Made by a program: the position numbers and the translations under genes
DNA from: a virus
DNA: 64,000 nt
IMG/VR virus record: IMGVR_UViG_3300037475_000240
Span: 1-64,000 of that record
Reading direction: 5' to 3' (one strand)
Part shown: in pieces, positions 16,575 through 25,288 of the stretch
How positions within the stretch are numbered: the stretch's first letter is position 1
How the letters are laid out: each line of letters starts with the position of its first letter
Notes under the pieces: model-generated
The model's database searches: none
What the model was told of the DNA's origin: nothing
The model's input: only the letters and a program-made list of their open reading frames with translations

Positions 16575-17435
16575 TTAAATACCATAGTTAGAAACAGCAT
16601 CAGAATAGCCCTTTTCTGCCATTTCTTTTAATTTTATAGGATCAAAGTCTAATAAATTTTCTGTAAGATTAAAATTCGGTCTTAAAATGTTAATTTTAAC
16701 ATATTTTTTGTCTATTAAACCGGCTTGTACTAATTTATTATACATTTCAACTTTTTCTAGATCATTTGACATTATTTTATCTGTACTAAGATCAATTACT
16801 CTTCTTAAAATGTCAACTATTGTAGGCTTTTTAATAAACTTTTTTATACGATTTTGTGGTGATGTAATAATAACATCTATTTCTGTTGCGCCTAAATCGA
16901 TAGCAGTCTTTAAAGGAGAAAGCTCTTTTAATCCACCATCTGACCATAATTGTCCATCAAATTCTATTGGAGTTAACATTCCAGGAAATGATGCACTTGC
17001 AACAACCGCATTAATAAAATAATTAGAATTTTGATCAAAAATTGTATATTTACCTGTACTTAATGACACCGCCCCCACAGCCACCTTTTTATTGCTATTT
17101 TTAATAGCATCTAATTTAATATTATTTCTAATTAATTCATTTAAAGGAGAACTATCATAAAAACTTGGTTTAAATAAGGCGTGCCATCTACCCCAAGGAA
17201 AATGTCTTTTATATATTTTTCGTGTATTTAATTGTAACCATAATTCATAAAGTTTGTTGCCTGCGGCATGTTCATGTCCTTGACAATATTGAGATAGAAA
17301 AGCAGCATTAATTGCACCAGCAGATACTCCACAAAATATATCATATTTAATACCAAGATCTCCTAATAAATATTTAATACAACCAGCTTGCCATGCACCT
17401 TTATTTCCACCACCCGATAAAACAAGAGCTTTCAT
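16575..17435 (-). CDS. Patatin-like phospholipase
   Basis: 286 residues from the preferred Met at 17435, which has a ggaag ribosome site 5 nt away; a Met four codons earlier (17447) is also possible. Patatin signatures are complete: the oxyanion-hole loop GGGNKG (8-13), the nucleophile elbow GVSAG with Ser38, and the catalytic Asp in SDGG (Asp166). Patatins are acyl hydrolases of membrane lipids. There is no signal peptide, so it acts in the cytoplasm or from the virion. A role in membrane damage, late lysis or lipid remodelling is inference. It begins where the GIY-YIG gene ends. Confidence 0.88.
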   Translation of the reverse strand: MKALVLSGGGNKGAWQAGCIKYLLGDLGIKYDIFCGVSAGAINAAFLSQYCQGHEHAAGNKLYELWLQLNTRKIYKRHFPWGRWHALFKPSFYDSSPLNELIRNNIKLDAIKNSNKKVAVGAVSLSTGKYTIFDQNSNYFINAVVASASFPGMLTPIEFDGQLWSDGGLKELSPLKTAIDLGATEIDVIITSPQNRIKKFIKKPTIVDILRRVIDLSTDKIMSNDLEKVEMYNKLVQAGLIDKKYVKINILRPNFNLTENLLDFDPIKLKEMAEKGYSDAVSNYGI

Positions 17436-18079
17436 ATATGCTTCCATGTTTTTCTAGTAATAATACGATAAATATTATCTTTTTTTAAACCAAATTTAAT
17501 TGCAATGTCATCATAAGTATATTTTCCTGTTTCATATTCTTTTCTTATTTGCAAAACTTGATTTTCAGTAATTTTAGCTTGTGGATTATTTTCTCCTCGT
17601 TGTTTTTTTGACATTTTTAATAAAGTTTCACTTGATCTTTTAAGTCCAAAATTAGGATTATTAATACCAGTATTTAATATTGATAATTTTTCTTTGGTCT
17701 CTTTTGAAATTTTTTTACCTAACATAGCTAATGATTTTTTAATAATAGTTTCAGGAGATGGTTTTAACCCACCTTTTCCGCCAGAAGTTAAATTATATCC
17801 TAAATTTCCGTTTTTAGAGTCTAAAAATTCAATGTACCATTCTTCAAAAAAATAAGCACTATCTTCTGTAATAAATTCTTTAATAATTTCAAATTGAAAA
17901 TTTTCTTTACCATATTTTTTAATTGCCTTATGTATTAAAGAATATTCATTTGGATATTTTTCTAAACTACCTGCAGCTACTTTCTTATGCTGCGCCCAGC
18001 GTTTGGAAGGATTATTAGTTTTACCTACATAAATTTTACCATTTATTAAATTTGTAATTAAATATACATAAAAAATCAT
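17432..18079 (-). CDS. GIY-YIG homing endonuclease
   Basis: 215 residues. The N-terminal nuclease domain has the GIY-YIG pattern (YVYLITNLINGKIYVGKT), the conserved Arg in SKRWAQH, and NLGYNLTSGGKGG. It is followed by NUMOD3-type short motifs (SPETIIKKS, SKETKEKLS, SSETLLKMS) and a C-terminal helix-turn-helix (YTYDDIAIKFGLKKDNIYRII) that would bind the target site. Intact and probably free-standing. It touches the patatin gene, so it may have inserted at that junction. Confidence 0.9.
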   Translation of the reverse strand: MIFYVYLITNLINGKIYVGKTNNPSKRWAQHKKVAAGSLEKYPNEYSLIHKAIKKYGKENFQFEIIKEFITEDSAYFFEEWYIEFLDSKNGNLGYNLTSGGKGGLKPSPETIIKKSLAMLGKKISKETKEKLSILNTGINNPNFGLKRSSETLLKMSKKQRGENNPQAKITENQVLQIRKEYETGKYTYDDIAIKFGLKKDNIYRIITRKTWKHI

Positions 18080-18140
18080 TCTTACGCCCTATTAAATGTA
18101 GTAAAATAAGTACAATTTTATTTATTTTAAATATATTAAT

Positions 18141-18692
18141 TTAAGCTTTTACTAAAGTGGCAATTATATCTTGAGCTGCTTCTTTATAATTAGATAAAGC
18201 ATAATTTTGATATTCGCTATTTTTTACCATTAAACTTTGTTGCATACTATAGCCCCAAGTTGCCACAAAATTACAATTATAATCTACATTATGAGGAGCA
18301 TTTACTGCCCGCCATTCAGAAGAAAGATAATAAAACCAAAATTCTGATACTGGTGGCCATTTATGAGTTAAATCTCCATATGCACGACAACTAGCCCAAT
18401 GTGGAACAATAATTGTAGCTTTTGAACCTGGCTTTAAAATTCTATATATTTCATTTACAAAATTAACTCTTTCGTTAGCATCTAAATGTTCTATAAAATG
18501 AGAGGCATGAATTTCATCTACTGAATTATCTTCCCATGGCCATTTTTTAAATTTATTTTTAACTTTAGTGGTTAAATCGCAAACAACATCAACGCCATCA
18601 AATGACATTGAATCTACACCTGTCCACTCTGGACCAATTTTATTTTTTCCACAACCTAAATCAAGTTTAACTAATTTATTTTCGCTCATCAT
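18141..18692 (-). CDS. SAM-dependent methyltransferase, class I
   Basis: 183 residues. Motif I, LDLGCGKNKIG, binds S-adenosylmethionine. An acidic residue follows (GVDS), then WEDNSVDEIHASHFIEHL (motif IV region) and IYRILKPGSKATIIVPH, the usual late strands. It is not a DNA methylase by motif (no DPPY or NPPY) and looks like the small sugar- or lipid-type methyltransferases found near glycosyltransferases. The next gene is a glycosyltransferase, so the pair may modify a virion or cell-surface glycan. Substrate unknown. Confidence 0.8.
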   Translation of the reverse strand: MMSENKLVKLDLGCGKNKIGPEWTGVDSMSFDGVDVVCDLTTKVKNKFKKWPWEDNSVDEIHASHFIEHLDANERVNFVNEIYRILKPGSKATIIVPHWASCRAYGDLTHKWPPVSEFWFYYLSSEWRAVNAPHNVDYNCNFVATWGYSMQQSLMVKNSEYQNYALSNYKEAAQDIIATLVKA

Positions 18693-18732
18693 CTTTACTT
18701 TCTTTTATAGTATAACTTCTTTCATATAATAC

Positions 18733-19473
18733 TCACCACATCATATCTGGAATTCCGAAATCGCCCTTTAGATCATAGTGTCCCACCTTAATAGAACAAT
18801 CTATTGCGCATCTATATCCATATTTTCTTGCATCACTCCAAAAATACAAATCTTGTGTAGATACTCCATCTTTAACCTGAGTTTTGAACCAAGGCTTACG
18901 TAATTTAGCATCTTTAAACATAGATAATCTAAATAAATTAAATCCCATACCTGTACCACAACATTCTACTAAACCACCATTAGGATCTGGCAATTGTGGT
19001 CTAAAATTAATAATTGGATCAGTAGGATCTCCCCAAATTTGAGCCACACCACCAGGACCTTTTGTAAAATACAATCCACCAATACAAGAAAGTTCTGGAT
19101 GTAATTCCATTTGTTCAATTAATTTAATTACACCATCAGCGGGCGGCGCATTATCATGTTCTAATGTTAATATAAATTCCCATTGACTCAAATTAGGATC
19201 AGCTAAAATGCCATCTATAGCACTAGAATAAGCTTCTCCTACTTCCATACCTTGAGCTAATATTCTAACTACACCATTATTTGGGGGAAATGCTAAATTC
19301 CAATGAGATAATGCAACTTTAGCTGGAATTACATCAGCAGCAGGTAATATTACAATAATCCTTTGCTTTTTCCAACTGGCACCTTTCATTAATCTAGCTT
19401 TTGTGCCATCTAAATCATCATTATTATAACCGCCCATATTTTGTACAACAAGTTGTGGTTTTAAATTTGTCAT
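18733..19473 (-). CDS. Glycosyltransferase, GT-A-like
   Basis: 246 residues. It has RIIVILPAADVIP near the start, an acidic motif ILTLEHDNAPP in the place of the DxD that binds the sugar-nucleotide metal, and ECCGTGMGFNLFRLSMF, which resembles the acceptor region of family-2-type transferases. Such phage enzymes often transfer sugars to virion proteins or to DNA. It follows the giant fibre gene and precedes the methyltransferase, so fibre or capsid decoration is a fair inference. Confidence 0.7.
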   Translation of the reverse strand: MTNLKPQLVVQNMGGYNNDDLDGTKARLMKGASWKKQRIIVILPAADVIPAKVALSHWNLAFPPNNGVVRILAQGMEVGEAYSSAIDGILADPNLSQWEFILTLEHDNAPPADGVIKLIEQMELHPELSCIGGLYFTKGPGGVAQIWGDPTDPIINFRPQLPDPNGGLVECCGTGMGFNLFRLSMFKDAKLRKPWFKTQVKDGVSTQDLYFWSDARKYGYRCAIDCSIKVGHYDLKGDFGIPDMMW

Positions 19474-19519
19474 AATTTTATATATATCTTTCTTTTTCTT
19501 ACATTAAATTTATTAAAAT

Positions 19520-22500
19520 TTAAGTTTGTACACTAACTAATCTAATATATGGTATTATTGAAAAAGAACTACCTGTAATAGCCGACAACGCAACGCTTGC
19601 TGGTAAATTAGTTTGAGCTGCGGAAGAATAATTTCCAATTCCTAAATACCATGGTCCACCAATACCAGATGGAATTCCTGTACCAGTATAAGCACTAGAA
19701 AAAGAACCAATAGGTGCTAATCCACCAATAATATCTGTAGATAAAGCAAATCCAATAAAACTCTGACTAATACCAACATTTATACTATTTGTTGACACTC
19801 TTTGGTATAATCCTAACCAATATTGACCGGGTGACATTGTGCTATTTATTGGAAATTGAATTAATTTAGCACCAGTATAACCGCTTGAAATATTAAATCC
19901 TGCAGATGTTGTAGATCCAGTTCCATAGCCAGTATTATTAGATGTTGTTGGCTGATTAATAGTATAAGTACTATTATTACCAGTTACACCAATACTATAA
20001 GATCCAGAAGTAATAGATCCTAATGTAGTACTATTAGTTCCTGTTCCGCGTGTATAAATACCATAAGATAATGTTAATGATTGTTGTCCAGAACTTGTTC
20101 CATTAGTAATAAAGCTCATAGTTTGAATCATATTAATCCAACCTGCCGCAACATATTGATTTAAAGTAAATGGTACAAAAGATGCACTACCAGATGTTGC
20201 TGTATTTGCACTTAATACTGTAGTATCAGAGTTATTTAATGGATATGGCTCATAACTATATAATGTAACTTGAGAATAAGAAGCTGTTAAAGTAGATCCA
20301 TTAAGTCCAAATGAAATTCCATTAGAATTACTAAAAGTAATTGCTGATAAATTGTTACTAGTAGTACCAGCAGAAATATTAAAGGCTGCACCAATACTAA
20401 TAGTATTTCCATTTACAGAAATAGATGCACCACCAGTTGCTGACAAACTTGAAGTTGCTGGCGCTGATAATTGAATGGATCCGTTAGAGTATCCTACAGT
20501 CATAGCCCCTAAACCATTGTAAGATAATGTTCTAACATCTAAAGTAGTACTAGAGTTTTGAGTAGTATTGCCTAAAGCATATAGTCCTGCAGTTTGATTT
20601 GATTGTACAGCAGAAATTTGAATTGATCCATTAGAATATCCTGCAGTAACAATTCCTAACCCATTAAAACTTAAACTTCTAGCATCTAATGTAGTGCTAG
20701 AATTCTGAGTAGTATTGCCAAGAGCATACAAACCTACGGTTTGATTAGTTTGAGTTGGTACAGTATAACTAGCTGTTAAAGTAGATCCGTCTAACCCAAA
20801 GCTTATTCCATTAATATTACTAAATGTAACTGCATTTAAATTATTGCTAGTAGTACCAGCAGAAATATTAAAGTTATAGCTAGCAGTAATACGTGAACTA
20901 CCAGACATACCAAAAGAAATATTATTACTGTTAGAATAAACTACTGTTCCAGAAGTAGCTGTTTGAGTTCCAGCTGAAGGAACAACTACGTTTTGTGTTT
21001 GAGATGTTTGAGATCCTGAAATTTGTATACTACCATTAGAATAACCAACAGTTATATTTCCTAAACCGTTGAATGATAAAGTTCTGGCATCTAAAATTGT
21101 GCTAGAGTTTTGAGTTGTATTACCAAGAGCATACAAACCTACAGTTTGATTGGTTTGCGCTGCAACTGAGCCAGTAATAGTAGAGCCATCTAATCCAAAA
21201 GAAACTCCGTTAGCATTATTAAAAGTAATAGCACTTAAATTATTGCTTGTGGTTCCAGCAGAAACATTAATATTTGTTAATGCGTTAGGTACAGAAATAA
21301 TAACACTACCACTAGAATAACCAACTGAAGCTGCGCCAGCTCCGGAGAATGTAATTGAACGAGCATCAACTGTACTACTTGAACTTTGTCCCGTAGTATT
21401 TCCTACGGCATATAATCCTTGAGTTTGATTAGTCTGAGAAGTAATGCCATTGTGCGATGCAGTAATAGTTTGACCATTGATTCCAAAAGTAATTCCATTG
21501 CTATTAGAAAATCTAATAGTGCCGGTTGTAATACTATTAACACCATCATAGATGGCTTGAATTAATGATTGAGTTTGTGCAGTTTGGACCGGCGCTGATA
21601 TTTGAATAGATCCGTTAGAATATCCAATAGTAGCCGCCCCTAATCCATTAAATGATAAACTTCTAACATCTAATGTTGTACTAGAGTTTTGAGTAGTATT
21701 GCCTAAAGCATATAATCCTGCAGTTTGTGCTGACTGAGCAGATTGTGTTGCAGAAATTTGAATACTACCATTAGAATAACCAACAGTAACAATTCCTAAA
21801 CCATTAAATGATAGTGAACGAGCATCAAGTGTGGTGCTAGAATTTTGAGTAGTATTACCTAATCCATATAATCCTACAGTTTGATTTGTTTGTGTAGGAA
21901 CGGTATAACTTCCTGTTAAAGTTGATCCATTGAGACCAAATGCTAATCCATTAGAGTTACTAAAAGTAATTGCTGATAAATTGTTACTAGTAGTACCAGC
22001 AGACACATTAATTGCAGAAATTAATCCTGCAGTTGATGGTACTGTATAAGAAGCTGTAATTCTTGTACTACCAGACAAACCAAAGCTAATACCATTACTA
22101 TTACTAAATAATATAGTACCAGAAGTTCCAGTTTGAGTTCCAGCTGCAATTGCTCCTGGTGCTGTTGATTGAGAATATGAGGCAGAAGCTGTAATAGTAG
22201 ATCCATTAGCTCCAAAACTAACATTATTAGAGTTGCTAAATGTAACTGCATTTAAATTATTGCTAGTAGTACCAGCAGAAATATTAAAGTTATAACTAGC
22301 AGTAATACGTGAACTACCAGACATACCAAAAGAAATATTATTACTGTTAGAATATATAATAGTACCGCTTGTTGCTGTTTGAGTTCCCGCTGAAGGTACA
22401 ACTATATTTTGTGTTTGAGTAGTTTGAACTGGAATAGAAGCTGTTAAAGTAGAGCCATCCAATCCAAAAGAAACTCCATTAGCATTGCTAAAAGTTAAAG

Positions 22501-23896
22501 CGGAAACGAAGTTACTAGTAGTTCCTGCAGAAACATTAAGAGAAACAGGAGCTGCTGAAACACTAGCAGTTATAATAGATCCATTAAGACCAAAACTTAC
22601 ACCATTGGAATTGCTAAAAGTAATAGCATTTAAATTATTACTAGTAGTACCAGCCGAAATATTAATATTTCCATTTCCACCTGCACCAGAAACTATTAAA
22701 GCATTTCCAGAATATCCGACAGAAATATTTCCTGCTCCAGAAATAGAAATAGTACGCATATCAAAAGTACTACTAGAAGATTGTCCTGTAGTATTTCCAA
22801 TAGCATATTGTCCGCCAGTTTGATTAGTTTGAGATTGAACCGAAGCAGTTAATGTTGATCCATTCAACCCAAATGACACACCATTTAAATTAGAAAAGCT
22901 TAAAGAAGTTTGAATTGGAACCGTATATGAAGCCGTAATAGTACTTCCATTGGTTCCAAAAGAAATACCATTTGAATTAGAAAATATATTGGCTGTTTGT
23001 GAATTAACTGATGCAGTAACAGTAGATCCGGCTGTTCCAAATGTTACACCATTTCCATTGCTAAATAAATATTGTGTTTGAGTTGGAACAGTATATGATC
23101 CAGTTAATGTTGATCCTGCTATTCCAAATGATAAACCATTTAAATTAGAAAAACTTAAAGAAGTTTGATCTGGAACAGATCCTGTAATAATAGATCCATT
23201 CATTCCAAAACTAACATTATTAGAGTTGCTAAATGTAATAGCGCTTAAATTATTACTAGTAGTACCAGCAGACACATTTATATTAGAAATTAATCCGACT
23301 GTATTAGGAACAGTGTATGATGCAGTAATTTGACTAGAGTTTGACATTCCAAATGTCATACCATTGGAATTTACAAAAACTAAAGTCCCAGAAGTTTGAG
23401 TTTGCGTTCCGCCCTGAACAGCTCCAATGCCAACAGATGGCAAGATGCTGGCAGTCATTATTAAACCATTAATACCGAAAGTTACACCATTACCATTTTG
23501 AAAACTTAAAGTTCCACTAGTTGCTGTTCCTGTACCCGCAATCAATCCAGCTAATCCACTAGGTTGAACACTAGCAGTAATAGTAGATCCATTAGCTCCA
23601 AAAGATACACCATTAGCATTAGAAAAAACTACAGTTGGACCATTAGCTTGTGTGGTTCCTGCACTAATTCCTTGAACTAAACTAGGATTAGATCCAACAT
23701 CTATCCATGTGGCAGGAGAAGTATTTATTAACATCCAAATAGAGTTATCGTCTAATTGAATTGCTTGTTTATATAAATCTTCAGGCTGAAATCCAGATGC
23801 AGCTAATCTAGCCGGAGCATCATCATATTCATATGCAATGGTACCATGAATACCTTGAGATAAAGTTTGTTTGCCGTGTTTATTGCTATTAGCCAT
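19520..23896 (-). CDS. Giant repetitive fibre protein
   Basis: 1458 residues from the Met at 23896 (MANSNKHGKQTL), which has an aggt upstream; a Met at 23932 would add 12 hydrophobic residues that look unrelated. About 19 copies of a beta repeat like NGVSFGLNGSTITAS alternate with about seven copies of a second repeat, GLYALGNTTQNSSTTLDARS ... GYSNGSIQIS. The N-terminal 80 residues look like an attachment domain, and the C-terminal 270 form a non-repetitive tip. Almost no Cys. It is probably a long trimeric fibre; the repeats allow change in length by recombination. The glycosyltransferase and methyltransferase lie next to it. Confidence 0.8.
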   Translation of the reverse strand: MANSNKHGKQTLSQGIHGTIAYEYDDAPARLAASGFQPEDLYKQAIQLDDNSIWMLINTSPATWIDVGSNPSLVQGISAGTTQANGPTVVFSNANGVSFGANGSTITASVQPSGLAGLIAGTGTATSGTLSFQNGNGVTFGINGLIMTASILPSVGIGAVQGGTQTQTSGTLVFVNSNGMTFGMSNSSQITASYTVPNTVGLISNINVSAGTTSNNLSAITFSNSNNVSFGMNGSIITGSVPDQTSLSFSNLNGLSFGIAGSTLTGSYTVPTQTQYLFSNGNGVTFGTAGSTVTASVNSQTANIFSNSNGISFGTNGSTITASYTVPIQTSLSFSNLNGVSFGLNGSTLTASVQSQTNQTGGQYAIGNTTGQSSSSTFDMRTISISGAGNISVGYSGNALIVSGAGGNGNINISAGTTSNNLNAITFSNSNGVSFGLNGSIITASVSAAPVSLNVSAGTTSNFVSALTFSNANGVSFGLDGSTLTASIPVQTTQTQNIVVPSAGTQTATSGTIIYSNSNNISFGMSGSSRITASYNFNISAGTTSNNLNAVTFSNSNNVSFGANGSTITASASYSQSTAPGAIAAGTQTGTSGTILFSNSNGISFGLSGSTRITASYTVPSTAGLISAINVSAGTTSNNLSAITFSNSNGLAFGLNGSTLTGSYTVPTQTNQTVGLYGLGNTTQNSSTTLDARSLSFNGLGIVTVGYSNGSIQISATQSAQSAQTAGLYALGNTTQNSSTTLDVRSLSFNGLGAATIGYSNGSIQISAPVQTAQTQSLIQAIYDGVNSITTGTIRFSNSNGITFGINGQTITASHNGITSQTNQTQGLYAVGNTTGQSSSSTVDARSITFSGAGAASVGYSSGSVIISVPNALTNINVSAGTTSNNLSAITFNNANGVSFGLDGSTITGSVAAQTNQTVGLYALGNTTQNSSTILDARTLSFNGLGNITVGYSNGSIQISGSQTSQTQNVVVPSAGTQTATSGTVVYSNSNNISFGMSGSSRITASYNFNISAGTTSNNLNAVTFSNINGISFGLDGSTLTASYTVPTQTNQTVGLYALGNTTQNSSTTLDARSLSFNGLGIVTAGYSNGSIQISAVQSNQTAGLYALGNTTQNSSTTLDVRTLSYNGLGAMTVGYSNGSIQLSAPATSSLSATGGASISVNGNTISIGAAFNISAGTTSNNLSAITFSNSNGISFGLNGSTLTASYSQVTLYSYEPYPLNNSDTTVLSANTATSGSASFVPFTLNQYVAAGWINMIQTMSFITNGTSSGQQSLTLSYGIYTRGTGTNSTTLGSITSGSYSIGVTGNNSTYTINQPTTSNNTGYGTGSTTSAGFNISSGYTGAKLIQFPINSTMSPGQYWLGLYQRVSTNSINVGISQSFIGFALSTDIIGGLAPIGSFSSAYTGTGIPSGIGGPWYLGIGNYSSAAQTNLPASVALSAITGSSFSIIPYIRLVSVQT
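20265..23650 (-). repeat. Coding repeat array inside the fibre gene
   Basis: Two interleaved coding repeat families, about 19 copies of a short FG-x-N/D-G-S unit and seven copies of a longer GLYALGNTT...GYSNGS unit. Nearly identical stretches repeat at the DNA level (for example several copies of gtagtaccagcagaaat). This is protein-coding repetition, not CRISPR. Confidence 0.8.
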
Positions 23897-23923
23897 AATT
23901 AACCTAGTTAAATAACTCAAGAA

Positions 23924-23938
23924 TATGTGCAATTATTA
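23924..23938 (-). promoter_or_regulatory. Candidate late promoter, TA box + GCACATA
   Basis: The coding strand reads TAATAATTGCACATA, 28 nt before the fibre start at 23896. One of the best matches to the shared late motif. Confidence 0.45.
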
Positions 23939-23963
23939 GCTTAACTTATTTTTTAAGTTGCTA

Positions 23964-23991
23964 TTGACAATATTTTTAAAATATTTATACT
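23964..23991 (+). promoter_or_regulatory. Sigma70-like promoter, possibly leaderless gene
   Basis: TTGACA (23964-23969), 16-nt spacer, TATACT (23986-23991). The ATG of the next gene begins only 6 nt later at 23998, where transcription would be expected to start, and there is no ribosome site. This suggests a leaderless mRNA. Confidence 0.6.
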
Positions 23992-23997
23992 GTCGCT

Positions 23998-25227
23998 ATG
24001 GAAAAATTTAAAAATATAAATAACAAAGCTATACAAATCTGTCAAACTTTAAATCAATCTGGATTTCAAGGTTACATTGTAGGCGGATGTGTACGTGATT
24101 TACTTTTAGGAGTTTCTCCAAAAGATTGGGACATTTGCACTGATGCTAATCCAGAAAAAATAATGGAATTATTTCCAAAGCATTATCCAACTGGCTTGGA
24201 ACATGGCACTATTACCGTTGCTATGGGTGAAGGTGTGGAAAATCATTTTGAAGTTACTACTTTTAGAACTGAAGGCAAATATTTAGATGGTCGTAGACCT
24301 GAAAGTGTTTCTTTTGTTAAAAATATAAAAGAAGATTTGGCTCGAAGAGATTTAACTATTAATGCGATAGCTTTTGATCCTATTTCTGCGCAGCTTGTTG
24401 ATCCTTTTAATGGAATTAATGATCTAGAAAATAAAATAATTAAGTCTGTAGGTATTGCAGATGATCGATTTAAAGAAGATGGTTTAAGATTACTAAGAGT
24501 AGCTAGATTTGCAGCTCGTTTTGGCTATGAAATTGAAGAAAAAACATTTCAAGCTATAAAAAATAATAATAAGATGCTTAGATTAATTTCTAAAGAGAGA
24601 ATTAAAGATGAATTTTGTAAACTTTTACAAACCAAACATGCTTTTTATGGTTTAAATATATTAAAAGAAACTGGTCTTATTCATATTTTCTGTCGAACTC
24701 TTATGGGAAATTTTGATGATGATTTTCCTCCTGACATAACTAAATGTTTAGGAAATGTAGAAACAAAAATAGCTTTATTATATCATAAAGTTTATGATTG
24801 GAACGAAGCTGAACAAGATCTTATTGATTTAAAGTTTTCTAACAAAGAAATAAAGAAAATTATTTTTCAATTAAAACTTTTACATATGATTCATAATGAC
24901 TTTGATAAAGATTATTACATTTACTTTATATCATACTTGAAAAACAATAGCCCTGATCCTTGGGAATATACTTTAAATCAATTTATAACTTTAACTGATG
25001 CTCTTAATATCGATTTTAAATCATTAGTCGATCATCATAAATCAACTATAGTTTTTTCTAGAAAAGAATTGCAAATAAACGGTAATCATCTAATAGATTT
25101 AGGAATTAGATCAGGTCCTGAAATTAAATCTATATTAGACAAATGTTATTCTGAAATATTAAAAAATCCTGATAATAATAATTTGGATTCTTTACTTAAA
25201 TTTGTTGCATTTAATACTAAACAATAA
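23998..25227 (+). CDS. cca: CCA-adding/poly(A)-type nucleotidyltransferase
   Basis: 409 residues, class II tRNA nucleotidyltransferase/poly(A) polymerase layout. Motif A: GGCVRDLLLG (29-38) and DWDIC (Asp43, Asp45) for metal binding. Then RRDLTINAIAFD (117-128), followed by DGLRLLRVARFAARFG (161-176) of the neck. The C-terminal half is helical with an HD-domain-like region. Such enzymes add CCA or A residues to RNA 3' ends. Length is normal for bacterial CCA enzymes. The gene stands alone on the plus strand with its own promoter and terminator, so it is likely expressed separately from the late genes, possibly early, to keep or repair tRNA. A poly(A) role cannot be excluded from sequence. Confidence 0.85.
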   Translation: MEKFKNINNKAIQICQTLNQSGFQGYIVGGCVRDLLLGVSPKDWDICTDANPEKIMELFPKHYPTGLEHGTITVAMGEGVENHFEVTTFRTEGKYLDGRRPESVSFVKNIKEDLARRDLTINAIAFDPISAQLVDPFNGINDLENKIIKSVGIADDRFKEDGLRLLRVARFAARFGYEIEEKTFQAIKNNNKMLRLISKERIKDEFCKLLQTKHAFYGLNILKETGLIHIFCRTLMGNFDDDFPPDITKCLGNVETKIALLYHKVYDWNEAEQDLIDLKFSNKEIKKIIFQLKLLHMIHNDFDKDYYIYFISYLKNNSPDPWEYTLNQFITLTDALNIDFKSLVDHHKSTIVFSRKELQINGNHLIDLGIRSGPEIKSILDKCYSEILKNPDNNNLDSLLKFVAFNTKQ

Positions 25228-25231
25228 AAAC

Positions 25232-25263
25232 GAATAAGGCGTTGGAAAACCAACGCCTTATTC
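25232..25263 (+). terminator. Bidirectional intrinsic terminator
   Basis: Perfect 14-bp stem GAATAAGGCGTTGG (25232-25245), AAAA loop, CCAACGCCTTATTC (25250-25263). It lies between the stop codons of the nucleotidyltransferase (plus) and the capsid gene (minus), so it can serve both. T-rich on either side is modest. Confidence 0.85.
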
Positions 25264-25288
25264 TTCATTCATTCAACTAATTGCTTAA

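Noticed and set aside
22485-22823. Long open frame on the plus strand in the fibre gene
   Set aside because: It is a by-product of repetitive, low-stop coding DNA of the fibre on the other strand; no start context.
20265-23650. Regular repeats that could suggest CRISPR
   Set aside because: They are coding repeats in one open frame with varied spacing and no direct-repeat/spacer pattern.
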